Program-made: the position numbers and the translations under genes
Shown: piece by piece, positions 10,394 to 20,460 of the stretch
How positions within the stretch are numbered: position 1 is the stretch's first letter
How the letters are laid out: every line of letters begins with the position of its first letter
The notes under the pieces: generated by a model
What the model saw: only the letters and a program-made list of their open reading frames with translations
Told to the model about the DNA's origin: nothing
Database searches by the model: none
Source of the DNA: Kluyveromyces lactis
Lineage: Eukaryota; Ascomycota; Saccharomycetes; Saccharomycetales; Saccharomycetaceae
Direction: 5' to 3'
Length of the DNA stretch: 64,000 nt
Assembly (NCBI RefSeq): GCF_000002515.2
Contig: NC_006041.1
Span: forward strand, 1,302,001 to 1,366,000

Positions 10394-10424
10394 GATAAGA
10401 TGAAACGGAAGGCATCTTGATAAG
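10394..10424 (+). promoter_or_regulatory. Paired GATAAG sites upstream of UGA4
   Basis: GATAAG occurs at 10394-10399 and 10419-10424, about 160-190 bases before the ATG at 10581. These are the sites of the nitrogen-catabolite GATA factors (Gln3/Gat1), which are known to control UGA4 in S. cerevisiae. Confidence 0.6.
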
Positions 10425-10463
10425 GACAGATATAATTCCCTCTTCTTTAGAATTGATACGTAG

Positions 10464-10471
10464 TATAAATA
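10464..10471 (+). promoter_or_regulatory. TATA box of UGA4
   Basis: TATAAATA lies 110 bases upstream of the ATG and just downstream of the GATAAG pair. Confidence 0.5.
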
Positions 10472-10580
10472 ATGATGATGATAGGTACTCATTTTATTAT
10501 GCTTCTTCTATCTGGGTAAAATGATCGTCAAAAGAGAGCTATTTCTACCAGCATTCTCACAAAAAGAATAAAGATCAATC

Positions 10581-12302
10581 ATGAGCGATTCGGTGTCTTC
10601 GTTGTCTGACAAGAATAACTTCGTCATTACCTCCCAAGAGGTGAAAAATAGAGTAGATGTGGTTACCTCTTTGAGAACCATAACATCAAGAAGGGTCGGT
10701 GATGTTAACTATATCAATGCCAAGACAGCCCATGATGATACAGAATTATTGGCTGAAATTGGATATAAGCAAGAATTGCAAAGACATTTCTCCAAGACTC
10801 AAGTGTTTGGTGTTGCATTCTCCATAATGGGTTTATTACCATCAATTGCGTCTATCTTAGGAGTTGCCTTGCCGGGTGGTTCCGTATCTCTTGTTTGGGG
10901 CTGGGCAATTTCAGGCGCATTTGTTTTAGCTAATGGGCTCGCTATGTCAGAGTTGGCGTCTGCCATTCCCACTTCTGGTGGTCTTTATTATTACACACAT
11001 TACTACGCTCCTCCAAAGGTTAAGAATTTTTTATCCTTTATTGTCGGGAACTGTAACTCCCTAGCATTGATTTCTTGTCTTTGTTCAATCAACTATGGTT
11101 TAGCAGGAGAAATATTATCTATTGTTGTTGTCGGTAGCAATGGTAATTTCAACATCACAAATGCAAACACATACGGTGTTTATGCAGCCTGTATCATTGC
11201 TACGGCTGTTGTTACTTCAGTTGCTACCACTGCAGTCTCTAGGTTGCAAACGTTCTCTATTGTATCCAATCTACTATTGATATGCATCTTTTTCGTTGTT
11301 CTTCCTGTTGGTGTCGCTAGATCAAAAGACATGGAATTTAATGATGCCGCATATATTTTTGGTGATTTCGAGAATTTGTCAGATTGGAACAATGGCTGGC
11401 AATTCATGTTAGCTGGTTTCCAACCACTCATTTGGGTTATTGGCGGATTTGATTCTTGTCTTCATATGTCTGAAGAGGCCAAAAATGCCACAGCTTCGGT
11501 CCCATTCGGTATCATAGGATCTATCAGTGTATGTTGGTTTTTGGGTTTCTTTATTTGTATTGTCATTGCTGCCTGCTCCTCGCAAGACGTAGCTGCACTT
11601 GTAAATACTAAATTTCACCAACCACTAGCGCAAGTCTTATTCGATGCCTTGGGTAAAAAGTGGACTATTGCTATCATGACCCTTATCGCATTCTGTCAGT
11701 TTTTGATGGCAGCTTCAAGCTTGACTGCAATCTCCAGACAAATTTGGGCTTTCGCTCGCGATGATGGGTTACCATTTTCGTCGTGGATAAAGGTTGTTAA
11801 TGTTAAGTTGTCGTCCCCATTAAGAGCAACTTGGGTAGGCGCAGGCGTCGCCCTGGCTATTGGATGTCTATGTTTGATTGGCCCAGTTGCTTCTTCAGCT
11901 TTATTCTCATTGTACATCTCTGCTAACTACTTCTCATGGATGCTTCCAAACTTGCTAAGAATGACTTACGGTAAAGATGTGTTTACCCCGGGTGCATTTT
12001 TCATGGGGAAGTACCTCTCTCCAGTTGTAAATTGGATTTCCATCATCTTTGAACTTTTCATGATACTACTAGTCTTCTTTCCAACTGAACAGCATGGTAT
12101 AACTCCAGACACTATGAACTACAGTGTTGTTTTCATTGGTGCAGTATGGTTCTTGGCAACAATTTATTATTTCATTTACAAGCATAAGTTCTATAAAGGT
12201 CCAAAATCAAACTTGACAGACGAGGAATACGAGGAAAACGTCGGTCAAGACGTTCTTGACGCTATCTTATCTAAAAGCCAGGATTGGGACAAAACAGAAT
12301 AG
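10581..12302 (+). CDS. UGA4: GABA / amino-acid permease, UGA4-like
   Basis: The 573-residue APC-superfamily permease is about the length of S. cerevisiae Uga4 (571). After a hydrophilic N-terminus of about 75 residues come about 12 membrane segments. Typical APC/ACT signatures are visible: FSIMGLLPSIASILG in TM1, an AMSELASAIPTSGGLYYY segment in TM3, and HMSEEAKNAT between TM6 and TM7. Uga4 brings 4-aminobutyrate and 5-aminolevulinate across the plasma or vacuolar membrane, so GABA can serve as a nitrogen source. The GATAAG pair in the promoter supports nitrogen-catabolite control. It could instead be a paralogue of the same family (choline or biotin-precursor transporters such as Hnm1 or Bio5). 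Length and overall likeness favour Uga4. Confidence 0.85.
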   Translation: MSDSVSSLSDKNNFVITSQEVKNRVDVVTSLRTITSRRVGDVNYINAKTAHDDTELLAEIGYKQELQRHFSKTQVFGVAFSIMGLLPSIASILGVALPGGSVSLVWGWAISGAFVLANGLAMSELASAIPTSGGLYYYTHYYAPPKVKNFLSFIVGNCNSLALISCLCSINYGLAGEILSIVVVGSNGNFNITNANTYGVYAACIIATAVVTSVATTAVSRLQTFSIVSNLLLICIFFVVLPVGVARSKDMEFNDAAYIFGDFENLSDWNNGWQFMLAGFQPLIWVIGGFDSCLHMSEEAKNATASVPFGIIGSISVCWFLGFFICIVIAACSSQDVAALVNTKFHQPLAQVLFDALGKKWTIAIMTLIAFCQFLMAASSLTAISRQIWAFARDDGLPFSSWIKVVNVKLSSPLRATWVGAGVALAIGCLCLIGPVASSALFSLYISANYFSWMLPNLLRMTYGKDVFTPGAFFMGKYLSPVVNWISIIFELFMILLVFFPTEQHGITPDTMNYSVVFIGAVWFLATIYYFIYKHKFYKGPKSNLTDEEYEENVGQDVLDAILSKSQDWDKTE

Positions 12303-14237
12303 ACTTCTGTGGTTCCCAAAAATTGTATGGGCATTTCTAGCCCTCCATTTATGGGAGTAAATATCAAGTATAAGGCCAAGGCCCCCATAAATTAGGCTAA
12401 ACTCTACTACTTTGTCCACATATAATTATACATTGTTTGAATACTAACTCACTCTAAACCCTTGAAACACTTGCTGCGTAAATTCTTGGCGAACTTACTT
12501 CCAGCTTCATAGAACTTTCGCACAGATCGATCCACATTAAAGTTTGTTTTCGCCTCGAAAAATACCCTTTACGGAACTTCTCGAGACTTTAGTTATGACA
12601 GTGCATTGATCAGTGTCTTACTTCATCTCACAAAAAGAGGATACTTGTTAAAAGAATCACTAAACCGAACAGTCATGGTAATTATCCAAGGACATCATTC
12701 ACTAAGTGTTGTCATCTTTTATTGGTAACAAGCATCAAGAAAAGAAGGTAGATCTTTACTAAGTGCTACCGGCTTGAATGTTACAATCGTTTGGTCATGC
12801 ATTTCACCACGGTCGTAAACGCTGGTTCGCTCGTTAGTACTCCAGACCAAATTCCAAATGCTTTGTGTGAATGTCTAGCAGGTTCGTCTACGAGCAGAAA
12901 TGGAATCATATTCATAATACTCTATGAGAACGCATCTTGTTTAGTTATTCCTGCTCGGAAGAATTGAAAATCTTTCTGCATTGATTTTCCACGTTTTGAA
13001 GGTGCAAACAAAACATTGGTTGACGTATACGAGTTCTAGTTAAGAGAAATCCCACCGGTTCCCTTTTCACAGAGTCACTCTCGGTAAATCGTTTCACCCT
13101 TCTTGGTGAACTAGAAAGGCAGGCAATACTCGGCGTTAGAGAACAAACAATGGCATTTCTAGTTCGGATGCCTGTTCGTTGTTGCCTACATCCATTTCTG
13201 TGTCAGAGGGCTCGAGTGATGCAAAAGAATCCCAAAAGGAATGATTTGAGATTACTGTACGAAAAAAAATGACAACATTCGGTAATGTTTTTACTATAAG
13301 AGCTAATGCTTGGGAACCGGTAAAGGTGGTTCTTCTTTCCGTTAAATATTGGTGGTCTTCACTCTATTGATACCATGAACACGTCAAGAGTTTGAAGCAA
13401 AACTACCTCGAAACCTAACTTTAAACTTGAACAAAATGGATCCCCTTCTGCAATTTGTTATTGGGTTCCTAGTCGTATCATCAATACCATATTATTTCAT
13501 ACTGAAGATCAAATACAATTTCATCAAATGGCCCGTTCTCATCTGGTACCTGTTCATGCAGGTTCGCACTGTGAACCGTAAAATGGATGAATTTTAATAT
13601 TACTATCGAACTAGATGTTCTCTAGAGTTGTTATTAGCACCTTGTTAAGAGAGTACAAGAACCGTATTTTTTTTTTTTGACCTACGGAATATATTATGGA
13701 ACTGGCCAACATTCAGATTTCGTTGTAAGAGCTTCGCTTATGTGGTTAGTAAACTACTTAAATATTAAAAATCAAGACATCTGGCTTTAAAATGTAGGTT
13801 TCCTGAAAGAGGACCAACGAAAATTCTTGGACGTCTTGTTCAGAGCGGTTAAGTAGCTCATTGGCGTTCAGCAGTTCTTTTATGCTATGTATTTATTATC
13901 TATCTTTTGTCATTGAAAATATAAGTAGCACATAATAAATTTGAAATTATAGTGTGGAATTTAACCTTAAGCATCGAAATGTTTAAGAGTTTATTTGTGC
14001 TCAATTACAAAAAAAAATGGGTAACAATTTGATGTCAATGAACAAAAACTTATTCCCTATTATTTACTGGTACCCTTTGAAAAGGCTGGAAACTATACCC
14101 AAAAAATACTGCAGTGCATTAATCAGTCGCGGTGCTCATAGAAAAGAGAAAAGACTTAAGGATTCATGTAGAGGTATACAGTGCTAAATTGAGATATTGA
14201 CCTGGAACCAAATATCTAAAATAAAGCAGTCTATCCT
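12303..14237. other. Long convergent intergenic region, possible small ORFs only
   Basis: The 1,935 bases between two 3' ends are unusually long for a compact yeast genome. There is no ORF above 60 codons starting with ATG. Two short ATG frames are visible: 13436-13597 (53 aa) and 14017-14187 (56 aa, directly before the HUL5 3' end, with no clear signals). A small hairpin TTCACC/GGTGAA stands near 13093-13110. The space could be the remains of a lost gene, but I could not recognise one. Confidence 0.45.
13436..13597 (+). CDS. Possible small membrane peptide (53 aa)
   Basis: The frame starts at ATG 13436 and encodes a hydrophobic stretch (LLQFVIGFLVVSSIPYYFI), a basic linker, a second hydrophobic stretch (WPVLIWYLFM) and a charged tail. 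Such a two-helix micro-protein could be real in an otherwise empty 1.9-kb region. I know no family for it, and a 53-codon frame can arise by chance. Confidence 0.25.
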   Translation: MDPLLQFVIGFLVVSSIPYYFILKIKYNFIKWPVLIWYLFMQVRTVNRKMDEF

Positions 14238-16958
14238 TCAAGATAGTTCAAACCTCGAATCTGAATTAATTGCTGTGAGTAATTTCTCTCTCAATGTATG
14301 ATAATTTTGATAATCAGGTAACTTCAATAAATTGATGCACGTTGATGCTGTGGGTAGTCTATCAGTTTCATCACCAGCGTTACGTATCCCAAATAATGGA
14401 TTTAGAGAATGGAAGCCTTTGAGCGGCGCTGTGGGGACAGAAAAGACGAATTTTAGAAATTTTCGCCTTTCTTCTGGTGTAAAACTACTCAGTACTTGCC
14501 AGAAATGTTGGATTGTGACGCTGCTTTCCGAGAAGCCACCATATGACGTGTTTTTCTTTAAGTCTTCGAGGTCGAAATCTTTCTCAGAACCACTGATTAG
14601 GGTCTTCAATTCATATGATGTGAACATTCTCAACCAATGTGCAGGTATCATATACGAAAGACCAGTAATGAACCTACTGGTCACAGTGTATAATTGTAAG
14701 TTCAACTTATAATGAGAAATGCGAGTAATGTATTCGAAAACATTCTTCTGCGTTACCTTTGTAGACAAGCCATCCTTGATTAATGGTATCCGTTTACCAT
14801 TTGGTGCATCAGGAACCTCAAAGTATAAATCCATATACGCTAGCTCATTCTCTGACATCTCCAAGAGTTTCATCAAGTTTCTATAATATTCAGGATCTAA
14901 AGAATATAGATCATTGAATGGCACGTTCATGTTATTTTCAACGTTGAGAATCTTCTTCAAAAAGAAATCTGCTAATTCAACATCAACCAAAATATTTTCA
15001 TATAAGCACTTTCCCAAAATCTTCCCCATGAAAGAAATGTACTTCAAATTTTGGGGGGAAACATTCTTAGAAGGATAAAGTTTATTGAATGATGTTGTGT
15101 CGAATAATTTGAAAGGCTGATTAATGAAGCCTTCTTGGACTAACGTTTGTAAAAATTCCTTCGTGATACCTCCACCATCTATACCGGCCTCAGGACCGAA
15201 TTCATTCACAAATTGTATTCCGAGTTTTTCTTTAAACATCTCGCCTACCGCACCGTAGGCATTATAAGCATCTTCCAATGCGTGCTCTCTCCGTATGGTT
15301 GATCTTAACCTATTTTCACCAGGAAACACACCAAAAAAGCTGTTACGACTGTAAATTCTGATCTTATCAGCCTCTATCAAATCATTAAAATAGTCAACTC
15401 TTTCAAAGAATTTGATCATGAATGGAAACTTAAATAATAACTCAAGTTTCCGGATTTTACTAGAAGATCCCCTTCTTTTGGATTTTAAATCGTCCAAGTA
15501 CTGTCCTTTGATATTCTGGTCAATAAACTTTTTCTTGTCAAACATCTCGTCCTCATTTAGATCCATCTCCTCGAAGCGTACCAGGTACGCTCTATAATAC
15601 TGCTCGAATTCTAATATCTCTTTTTTGATGTTTAAGTTATGCATTTCCTCAGGAACCAAATCCCAAAAGGTGCTTGTCCCTTTCTTGAGGAATTGAACCC
15701 TAGAATCTAAGTATATGAGGTTCCACATGAGTTCGATGAAGGTGTCTAGTTCCTGGGAGGGGATAAAGGTGTCCGAGCCCAAAATGCTTGATATTAGAAG
15801 CTTTGCAATATTTATTGAAAGGGCCTGTAATCGATCTCTCGTTATTATAGTCTTAAATAGTTGATCATCAGGCGACAATGGGATGTAAAAGTTTAGCATT
15901 TGGGAACAAACAGAGAACGCATTCAAATTAGCAGCTACGGAATCATCACAGAGTAGTTCAAGAAGATCATTTCTTATATGAGTGTTTGTCAATATTGACA
16001 TCAAAATAGAATTGCGCTGCATTGACGGAAGTTGACTCAAAAAGAAATGAATACCTTTCCAATAGGAAGAAGACTCTTCTTTGAGCCAATCAAAACAATT
16101 TAGTAGAGATTCCTGTAGATTGTCATCAATAAGCCTGACATCGATACTAAGTGGTTCATTTAGCTTTGAACATATGATAACGAACCATGAGGTGTGGACT
16201 GATAGAGTAGCTTCCTTGATACCCTTGAAGGCTGCTAAGAAATTAACAACGTAGTTAGCCATATCATCTTTGTTGCGATCCAATGCACATTGAAGCTGCG
16301 GTTTCAATTCTGACGAGAATAGAGCACTTATGAATAATAAATAATTCTCCTTCTTCATGGTATGCAGGCTTGAAATGAAATATAAATCATTCCAATAATT
16401 TTCATATTCACCGCTACTGTTGCAGGAAGGTTGTGTTAGTGCACTGAGTTGTTCATCAGTAATAAGGTAAGGGCAGTTAAGAACGAATTTCAGTTTGTTA
16501 TGTATATGAGTTTCACTTGCGGCTGGTGTGTCAAGAGATTTCACTGAACGCATGAGTATTGTATCTAACTCTTCAGAAGTCTTTCTTTCGGACACATCAC
16601 CTAGCATATTACTGAATAGAAATAATGCCGAAGAGTCTGCAACCGTACGATTGATAAGATACACAAATTCATTGGGCTCAAGGTATGCGTATAGCCTTTT
16701 CGAAAAGACTTTCAAAATCGACGCCGCGGTTTTATCCGTCAAACTTTGCTTAACCAACCTGTGAAATATCAAATTGTTGGATATTCTCTTCCGCATGTAT
16801 CTCTGAATCGTCAACACAGCATTGATTTCCGCCCTTTCCCTTTGTCTTCTAGCCCTTTCCAGTTCAGCGTTCTTCAAGATTGTGTCCCTAGTTTTTCTAG
16901 GGGCCCTTGATCCCATGTTAACATTTCGCCGAGTAACCTGGCCATTGAAGTTCATCAT
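14238..16958 (-). CDS. HUL5: HECT-type E3/E4 ubiquitin ligase Hul5
   Basis: The 906-residue protein is close to S. cerevisiae Hul5 (910). The N-terminus (NFNGQVTRRNVNMGSRAP) matches the family. An IQ-like segment (AVLTIQRYMRKRI) lies at about residues 47-59. The C-terminal 370 residues form the HECT domain, with signatures such as GPEAGIDGGGITKEFL and the catalytic Cys874 in STCINLLKLP, 32 residues from the end exactly as in Hul5. Hul5 extends ubiquitin chains at the proteasome and on misfolded cytosolic proteins. It is divergent from GPI10, as in S. cerevisiae (YGL141W-YGL142C). A second ATG follows the first immediately; either could be used. Confidence 0.95.
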   Translation of the reverse strand: MMNFNGQVTRRNVNMGSRAPRKTRDTILKNAELERARRQRERAEINAVLTIQRYMRKRISNNLIFHRLVKQSLTDKTAASILKVFSKRLYAYLEPNEFVYLINRTVADSSALFLFSNMLGDVSERKTSEELDTILMRSVKSLDTPAASETHIHNKLKFVLNCPYLITDEQLSALTQPSCNSSGEYENYWNDLYFISSLHTMKKENYLLFISALFSSELKPQLQCALDRNKDDMANYVVNFLAAFKGIKEATLSVHTSWFVIICSKLNEPLSIDVRLIDDNLQESLLNCFDWLKEESSSYWKGIHFFLSQLPSMQRNSILMSILTNTHIRNDLLELLCDDSVAANLNAFSVCSQMLNFYIPLSPDDQLFKTIITRDRLQALSINIAKLLISSILGSDTFIPSQELDTFIELMWNLIYLDSRVQFLKKGTSTFWDLVPEEMHNLNIKKEILEFEQYYRAYLVRFEEMDLNEDEMFDKKKFIDQNIKGQYLDDLKSKRRGSSSKIRKLELLFKFPFMIKFFERVDYFNDLIEADKIRIYSRNSFFGVFPGENRLRSTIRREHALEDAYNAYGAVGEMFKEKLGIQFVNEFGPEAGIDGGGITKEFLQTLVQEGFINQPFKLFDTTSFNKLYPSKNVSPQNLKYISFMGKILGKCLYENILVDVELADFFLKKILNVENNMNVPFNDLYSLDPEYYRNLMKLLEMSENELAYMDLYFEVPDAPNGKRIPLIKDGLSTKVTQKNVFEYITRISHYKLNLQLYTVTSRFITGLSYMIPAHWLRMFTSYELKTLISGSEKDFDLEDLKKNTSYGGFSESSVTIQHFWQVLSSFTPEERRKFLKFVFSVPTAPLKGFHSLNPLFGIRNAGDETDRLPTASTCINLLKLPDYQNYHTLREKLLTAINSDSRFELS

Positions 16959-17162
16959 CTTTGGTCAGTGAGTTTGTGTATACAATCTTTTGAAAGCTTA
17001 TTGTTATCAATGGTTTATGTGTAAAGTCTTAAGAATCAAGGTATTTTGTATTTTGATGTGAACAGGAAATTATATTATAAATACTGTAATTTTCCGAGTG
17101 GGATTAATACCACACCAGACATAAAATAAGGGCTCGAAGAGCTTGATGCTAGACTAGGACCA

Positions 17163-18968
17163 ATGAGCAACCAAGTACCACTTAAACGACTTTTTAAAGT
17201 CATACTTGTAATAAGATGTGTCCAAGCCCTTTTGACCCGAACATTCTTTCAAGCAGATGAGTTCTGGCAGTCTTTGGAGCCAGCTCATTACATGGCGTTT
17301 GGGTATGGCGAACTAACTTGGGAATGGTCTTTCGGCTTACGAAGCTATGCATTTCCGCTTATATTTCAGATCGGCTATACACTAGTTAAATATGCTGCAA
17401 TATCTTGTGAATTGATTGTGCAAACAGCTACTGATTGGGTACTGCTATTTGTTGCCAATGTAATTCCAAACTCTGAGTTTGGGTGGGAGATGGTACAGGA
17501 GATGAGAAGTTTCCCAGAAGAAATACGAGGGTTTATCGAATACCAAGGAGTGATATATGCACCCAAGCTAATAATGGCGGTTCTAGCAGCAATTGGTGAG
17601 TTTCACGTTATTCTTTTAGCTGAAAAATTGTACAAGTTGACCATGGATAAAAGCGATGACAGCAAGGGATCTGACAAGAAGCATTCAACTGTTATAAACT
17701 TCACTTTAGTAGCGACAGTTAGCAACTTTTTCAACTGCTTTTTCATTACTAGGTCTTTTATCAACTCTTTTGAAATGATATTGACAAGCGTGTCACTATA
17801 TTATTGGGATTGGACTTCCGGTGAGCATATAGAATCATTCGACTTTTTGAAAAGTTTGATTATCGGGACATTTACAGTGTTACAAAGACCAACAAATGCT
17901 TTTATATGGTTGATTTTAGGAGGATATATGATATTGAATCTTGTTCTTTCAAAGAGGTGGAGAAAACTTTTCAGTTTATTAATTAAAGTGATCTGTGCTT
18001 CATTCATCTCGATTAGCACAAATTTATGCATCGATTATTATTTCTACGGCTACATCACAATTCCGGTGCTGAAATTTATCAAGTTCAACTGCACAAGTTC
18101 ATTGTCTAAATTTTACGGAGTTGCCCCATGGAATTTCCATGTTTTCCAGAGTTTGCCGATTGTGGCTGGTTACTCTTTACCACTTTTGATTCATTCGTTT
18201 TTTTGTTCGTTAACAAAGAAGAGATTTCTTTCTCCCCTTGTCAACCCATTTTTGCAAATCAAGACAGTTGTACTCTTGAATGTCATACTGTATTCTCTAA
18301 TTCCTCATAAAGAGTTCCGGTTTATATATCCTTTGCAACCTTTCTTCATAATATTGAGCGTATTCGATGGGATTTGGTTATTGCAAAAATATGGCTCTAC
18401 TGCAACCACCAGAACTATGGAATTCTTCTCACAGGTAATGTGGATATTGCCTGTAGTATCAATGGTTGCTTCTATGTTGCTATCCACACTACATGAATCG
18501 GGAACCGTTGCTGTTATGGACTATTTGCATTCCATCAGAAATATTGACAGTATCGGTTTTATAATGCCCTGTCATTCCACACCATGGCAAAGTCACTTCC
18601 ATAGAAATGACGTGAAAGAACTGTGGGCTATCACATGTAGCCCACCTCTACATCTTTTGACCGACCCAGATGCTAATGCCAAATTACCCTTTTACATGGA
18701 TGAAAGCGATTATTTGTACGACAATATTTCGAAATTCATGTACCAGCATTTCCCTCCAGTGTTTAGAAAATCACTTAGATCGCCAGGAAAACAATACACC
18801 TACGAATGGCCGGAGTATCTTGTAATATTCGAAGATTTAGATTCACAGTTCATGAATGATTACCTTGTCGACAGCATGTACATAGAGGAGACAAGGTTTT
18901 TCAATTCGCTTGTGCATTGGGATAAGAGGAGGTCAGGCGACATAATTATCTATCATAAAATGCCTTGA
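17163..18968 (+). CDS. GPI10: GPI mannosyltransferase III (GPI10/PIG-B)
   Basis: The 601-residue multispanning GT22 protein (S. cerevisiae Gpi10 has 616) adds the third mannose to the GPI anchor precursor in the ER lumen, using dolichol-phosphate mannose. The GT22 signature with acidic residues, FFQADEFWQSLEPAHYMAFG, sits in the first lumenal loop near residues 31-50. The family motif HKEFRFIYPLQPF lies further on. The 204-base divergent promoter is shared with HUL5. Synteny with YGL142C separates it from the related Alg9, Alg12 and Smp3. Confidence 0.93.
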   Translation: MSNQVPLKRLFKVILVIRCVQALLTRTFFQADEFWQSLEPAHYMAFGYGELTWEWSFGLRSYAFPLIFQIGYTLVKYAAISCELIVQTATDWVLLFVANVIPNSEFGWEMVQEMRSFPEEIRGFIEYQGVIYAPKLIMAVLAAIGEFHVILLAEKLYKLTMDKSDDSKGSDKKHSTVINFTLVATVSNFFNCFFITRSFINSFEMILTSVSLYYWDWTSGEHIESFDFLKSLIIGTFTVLQRPTNAFIWLILGGYMILNLVLSKRWRKLFSLLIKVICASFISISTNLCIDYYFYGYITIPVLKFIKFNCTSSLSKFYGVAPWNFHVFQSLPIVAGYSLPLLIHSFFCSLTKKRFLSPLVNPFLQIKTVVLLNVILYSLIPHKEFRFIYPLQPFFIILSVFDGIWLLQKYGSTATTRTMEFFSQVMWILPVVSMVASMLLSTLHESGTVAVMDYLHSIRNIDSIGFIMPCHSTPWQSHFHRNDVKELWAITCSPPLHLLTDPDANAKLPFYMDESDYLYDNISKFMYQHFPPVFRKSLRSPGKQYTYEWPEYLVIFEDLDSQFMNDYLVDSMYIEETRFFNSLVHWDKRRSGDIIIYHKMP

Positions 18969-19040
18969 AGCTGATGCAACAAGTAATAATATTTTTGATT
19001 TATCTATATACAGTAAATGCAAGATGCCTAGTAGAATACT

Positions 19041-20180
19041 TCATAGATTCCATGTATTTGATTTTGATACCTTAACTGTGGTGTCACCAGGAGTTAAACT
19101 TTGCCAAGTATTTATGGAAGCATTTGGGCTATACTCTTTAATTTTTTGAATATCTGATGCTCTATGGGAGCTGAAATCCTCAAAGAGTCGATTTACATCT
19201 TGATTGTTTTCAGCAAGCTTTTCCATACTTTCATAACATCTCTTAGCCAGCAATAATTCATTATTTTTCATTGTACAATCGAAATAGCCAACGAAACATT
19301 CAGTATCATAGAGTTCCATTCCCAACTTAAACCATTCCTGAGCTTTGGGGTAATTCTTGAAGTAATTCATTTCGAGCAACCCTAGTGTTCTAAATGATTC
19401 CTTGAAGCCTTGGGTGGCACTGCTTTCAATTAAGTACCTGGCTTTAAATATATCGTTATTCACATACATTTGTCCTAACAAAAAGTACGATCGTACCGAG
19501 TAATCAATAGGACAAAGTTTGATTGATTTTAAGAAACATTTCTCTGCTTCAATAAGATTCGGTTTTCTAAAGTGGATCTGGCCCAATTGACCGTATACTT
19601 CTCCAGCTAAGAAAGTATCATTCTGTAAATCCAAAAATTTCATATAGTACACTTCGGCAGTAGCATCGTCATGGTTCTTCAGAGCTATATCAGCAGTTAG
19701 TTTGACGGTTAAAGGGTGATTCATTTGATAGAGGTTCTTAATCAATTTCTTTGCATGAGATACGTCATCTTCAGTATTACTGTCTGGATCCTTTAGAACA
19801 TCAAAACATAAGAGCGATATAGCATCATTGTCTCCGATCTCAGCAGCCCTATCCAACAAAACATTCTCCAAGGCTAATAGGTTCTTGTTGATAGCTTTAG
19901 TCTTATGCCTCACTTTCTCAAGAACTTTTTTCATTATCATTAAGTCTTTCCCTTTGATGCTATTGGGTATATCAACATCATTACCAGTGTCTAGTCCCTC
20001 ATAAAGCTTCTCATACATAGGATATAGCTTATTGTATGCAAGCCGACTATCGAGCTCAAACAATATCCTGCTAACCATCTTCTTTTGTGGGAAGATCTCA
20101 TGCAATGGTGGCCGTTTGTTGGCTAAACTGGAAATCAGTCTCCTGCTTGATACCAAGATACAGCTTCTAAAACCAAGCAT
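19041..20180 (-). CDS. MSS2: Mitochondrial TPR protein Mss2, Cox2 C-tail export factor
   Basis: Starting at ATG 20180 the protein has 379 residues. It opens with a basic, Ser-rich presequence (MLGFRSCILVSSRRLISS) typical of mitochondrial import. Tetratricopeptide-like helices are visible at about 180-310 (GQLGQIHFRKPNLIEAEKCF, RSYFLLGQMYVNNDIFKAR). S. cerevisiae Mss2 (351 residues) is a matrix-side inner-membrane protein needed to export the C-terminus of Cox2. Sequence likeness is moderate. The call leans on synteny: MSS2 and KIN28 are neighbours in S. cerevisiae (YDL107-YDL108) with the same relative orientation, and here only the FAD enzyme separates them. The frame extends nine bases further but without an ATG. 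Confidence 0.75.
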   Translation of the reverse strand: MLGFRSCILVSSRRLISSLANKRPPLHEIFPQKKMVSRILFELDSRLAYNKLYPMYEKLYEGLDTGNDVDIPNSIKGKDLMIMKKVLEKVRHKTKAINKNLLALENVLLDRAAEIGDNDAISLLCFDVLKDPDSNTEDDVSHAKKLIKNLYQMNHPLTVKLTADIALKNHDDATAEVYYMKFLDLQNDTFLAGEVYGQLGQIHFRKPNLIEAEKCFLKSIKLCPIDYSVRSYFLLGQMYVNNDIFKARYLIESSATQGFKESFRTLGLLEMNYFKNYPKAQEWFKLGMELYDTECFVGYFDCTMKNNELLLAKRCYESMEKLAENNQDVNRLFEDFSSHRASDIQKIKEYSPNASINTWQSLTPGDTTVKVSKSNTWNL

Positions 20181-20460
20181 CTCGAACAAAAACAGTTTTA
20201 GCTCTCGGGTATATCAGAAGATTCGAATAAAGCCTGGAAGATCTCACAAAAGCCTAACGTTCTGCTTAATCCTGTAGGTCTGCCTTTGATCCATTTGTGC
20301 GTAAGAACTTGATGATGTATTTGGTTTTGATCCTTTCCTGGTTAAAATTCGAGTTTCTATAAAATGATTCTTTACCAACCGTTACACATAATCGGATAAG
20401 GTCCGATTATTTAAGTTAAAGGCATGAAAGTAGGTGTCAATACACAATCAATATCTATCA

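Larger units (their letters stand above)
8861..10580. other. Long intergenic region upstream of the GABA permease
   Basis: The 1,720 bases contain no supported gene. Visible elements are a CACGTG at 9092-9097, another Mig1-like core (minus-strand GCGGGG at 8990-8995), GATAAG motifs at 9957-9962 and, inverted, at 9676-9681, and the close GATA pair and TATA box listed separately. The terminator of the sugar transporter should lie in the first few hundred bases. Confidence 0.5.
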
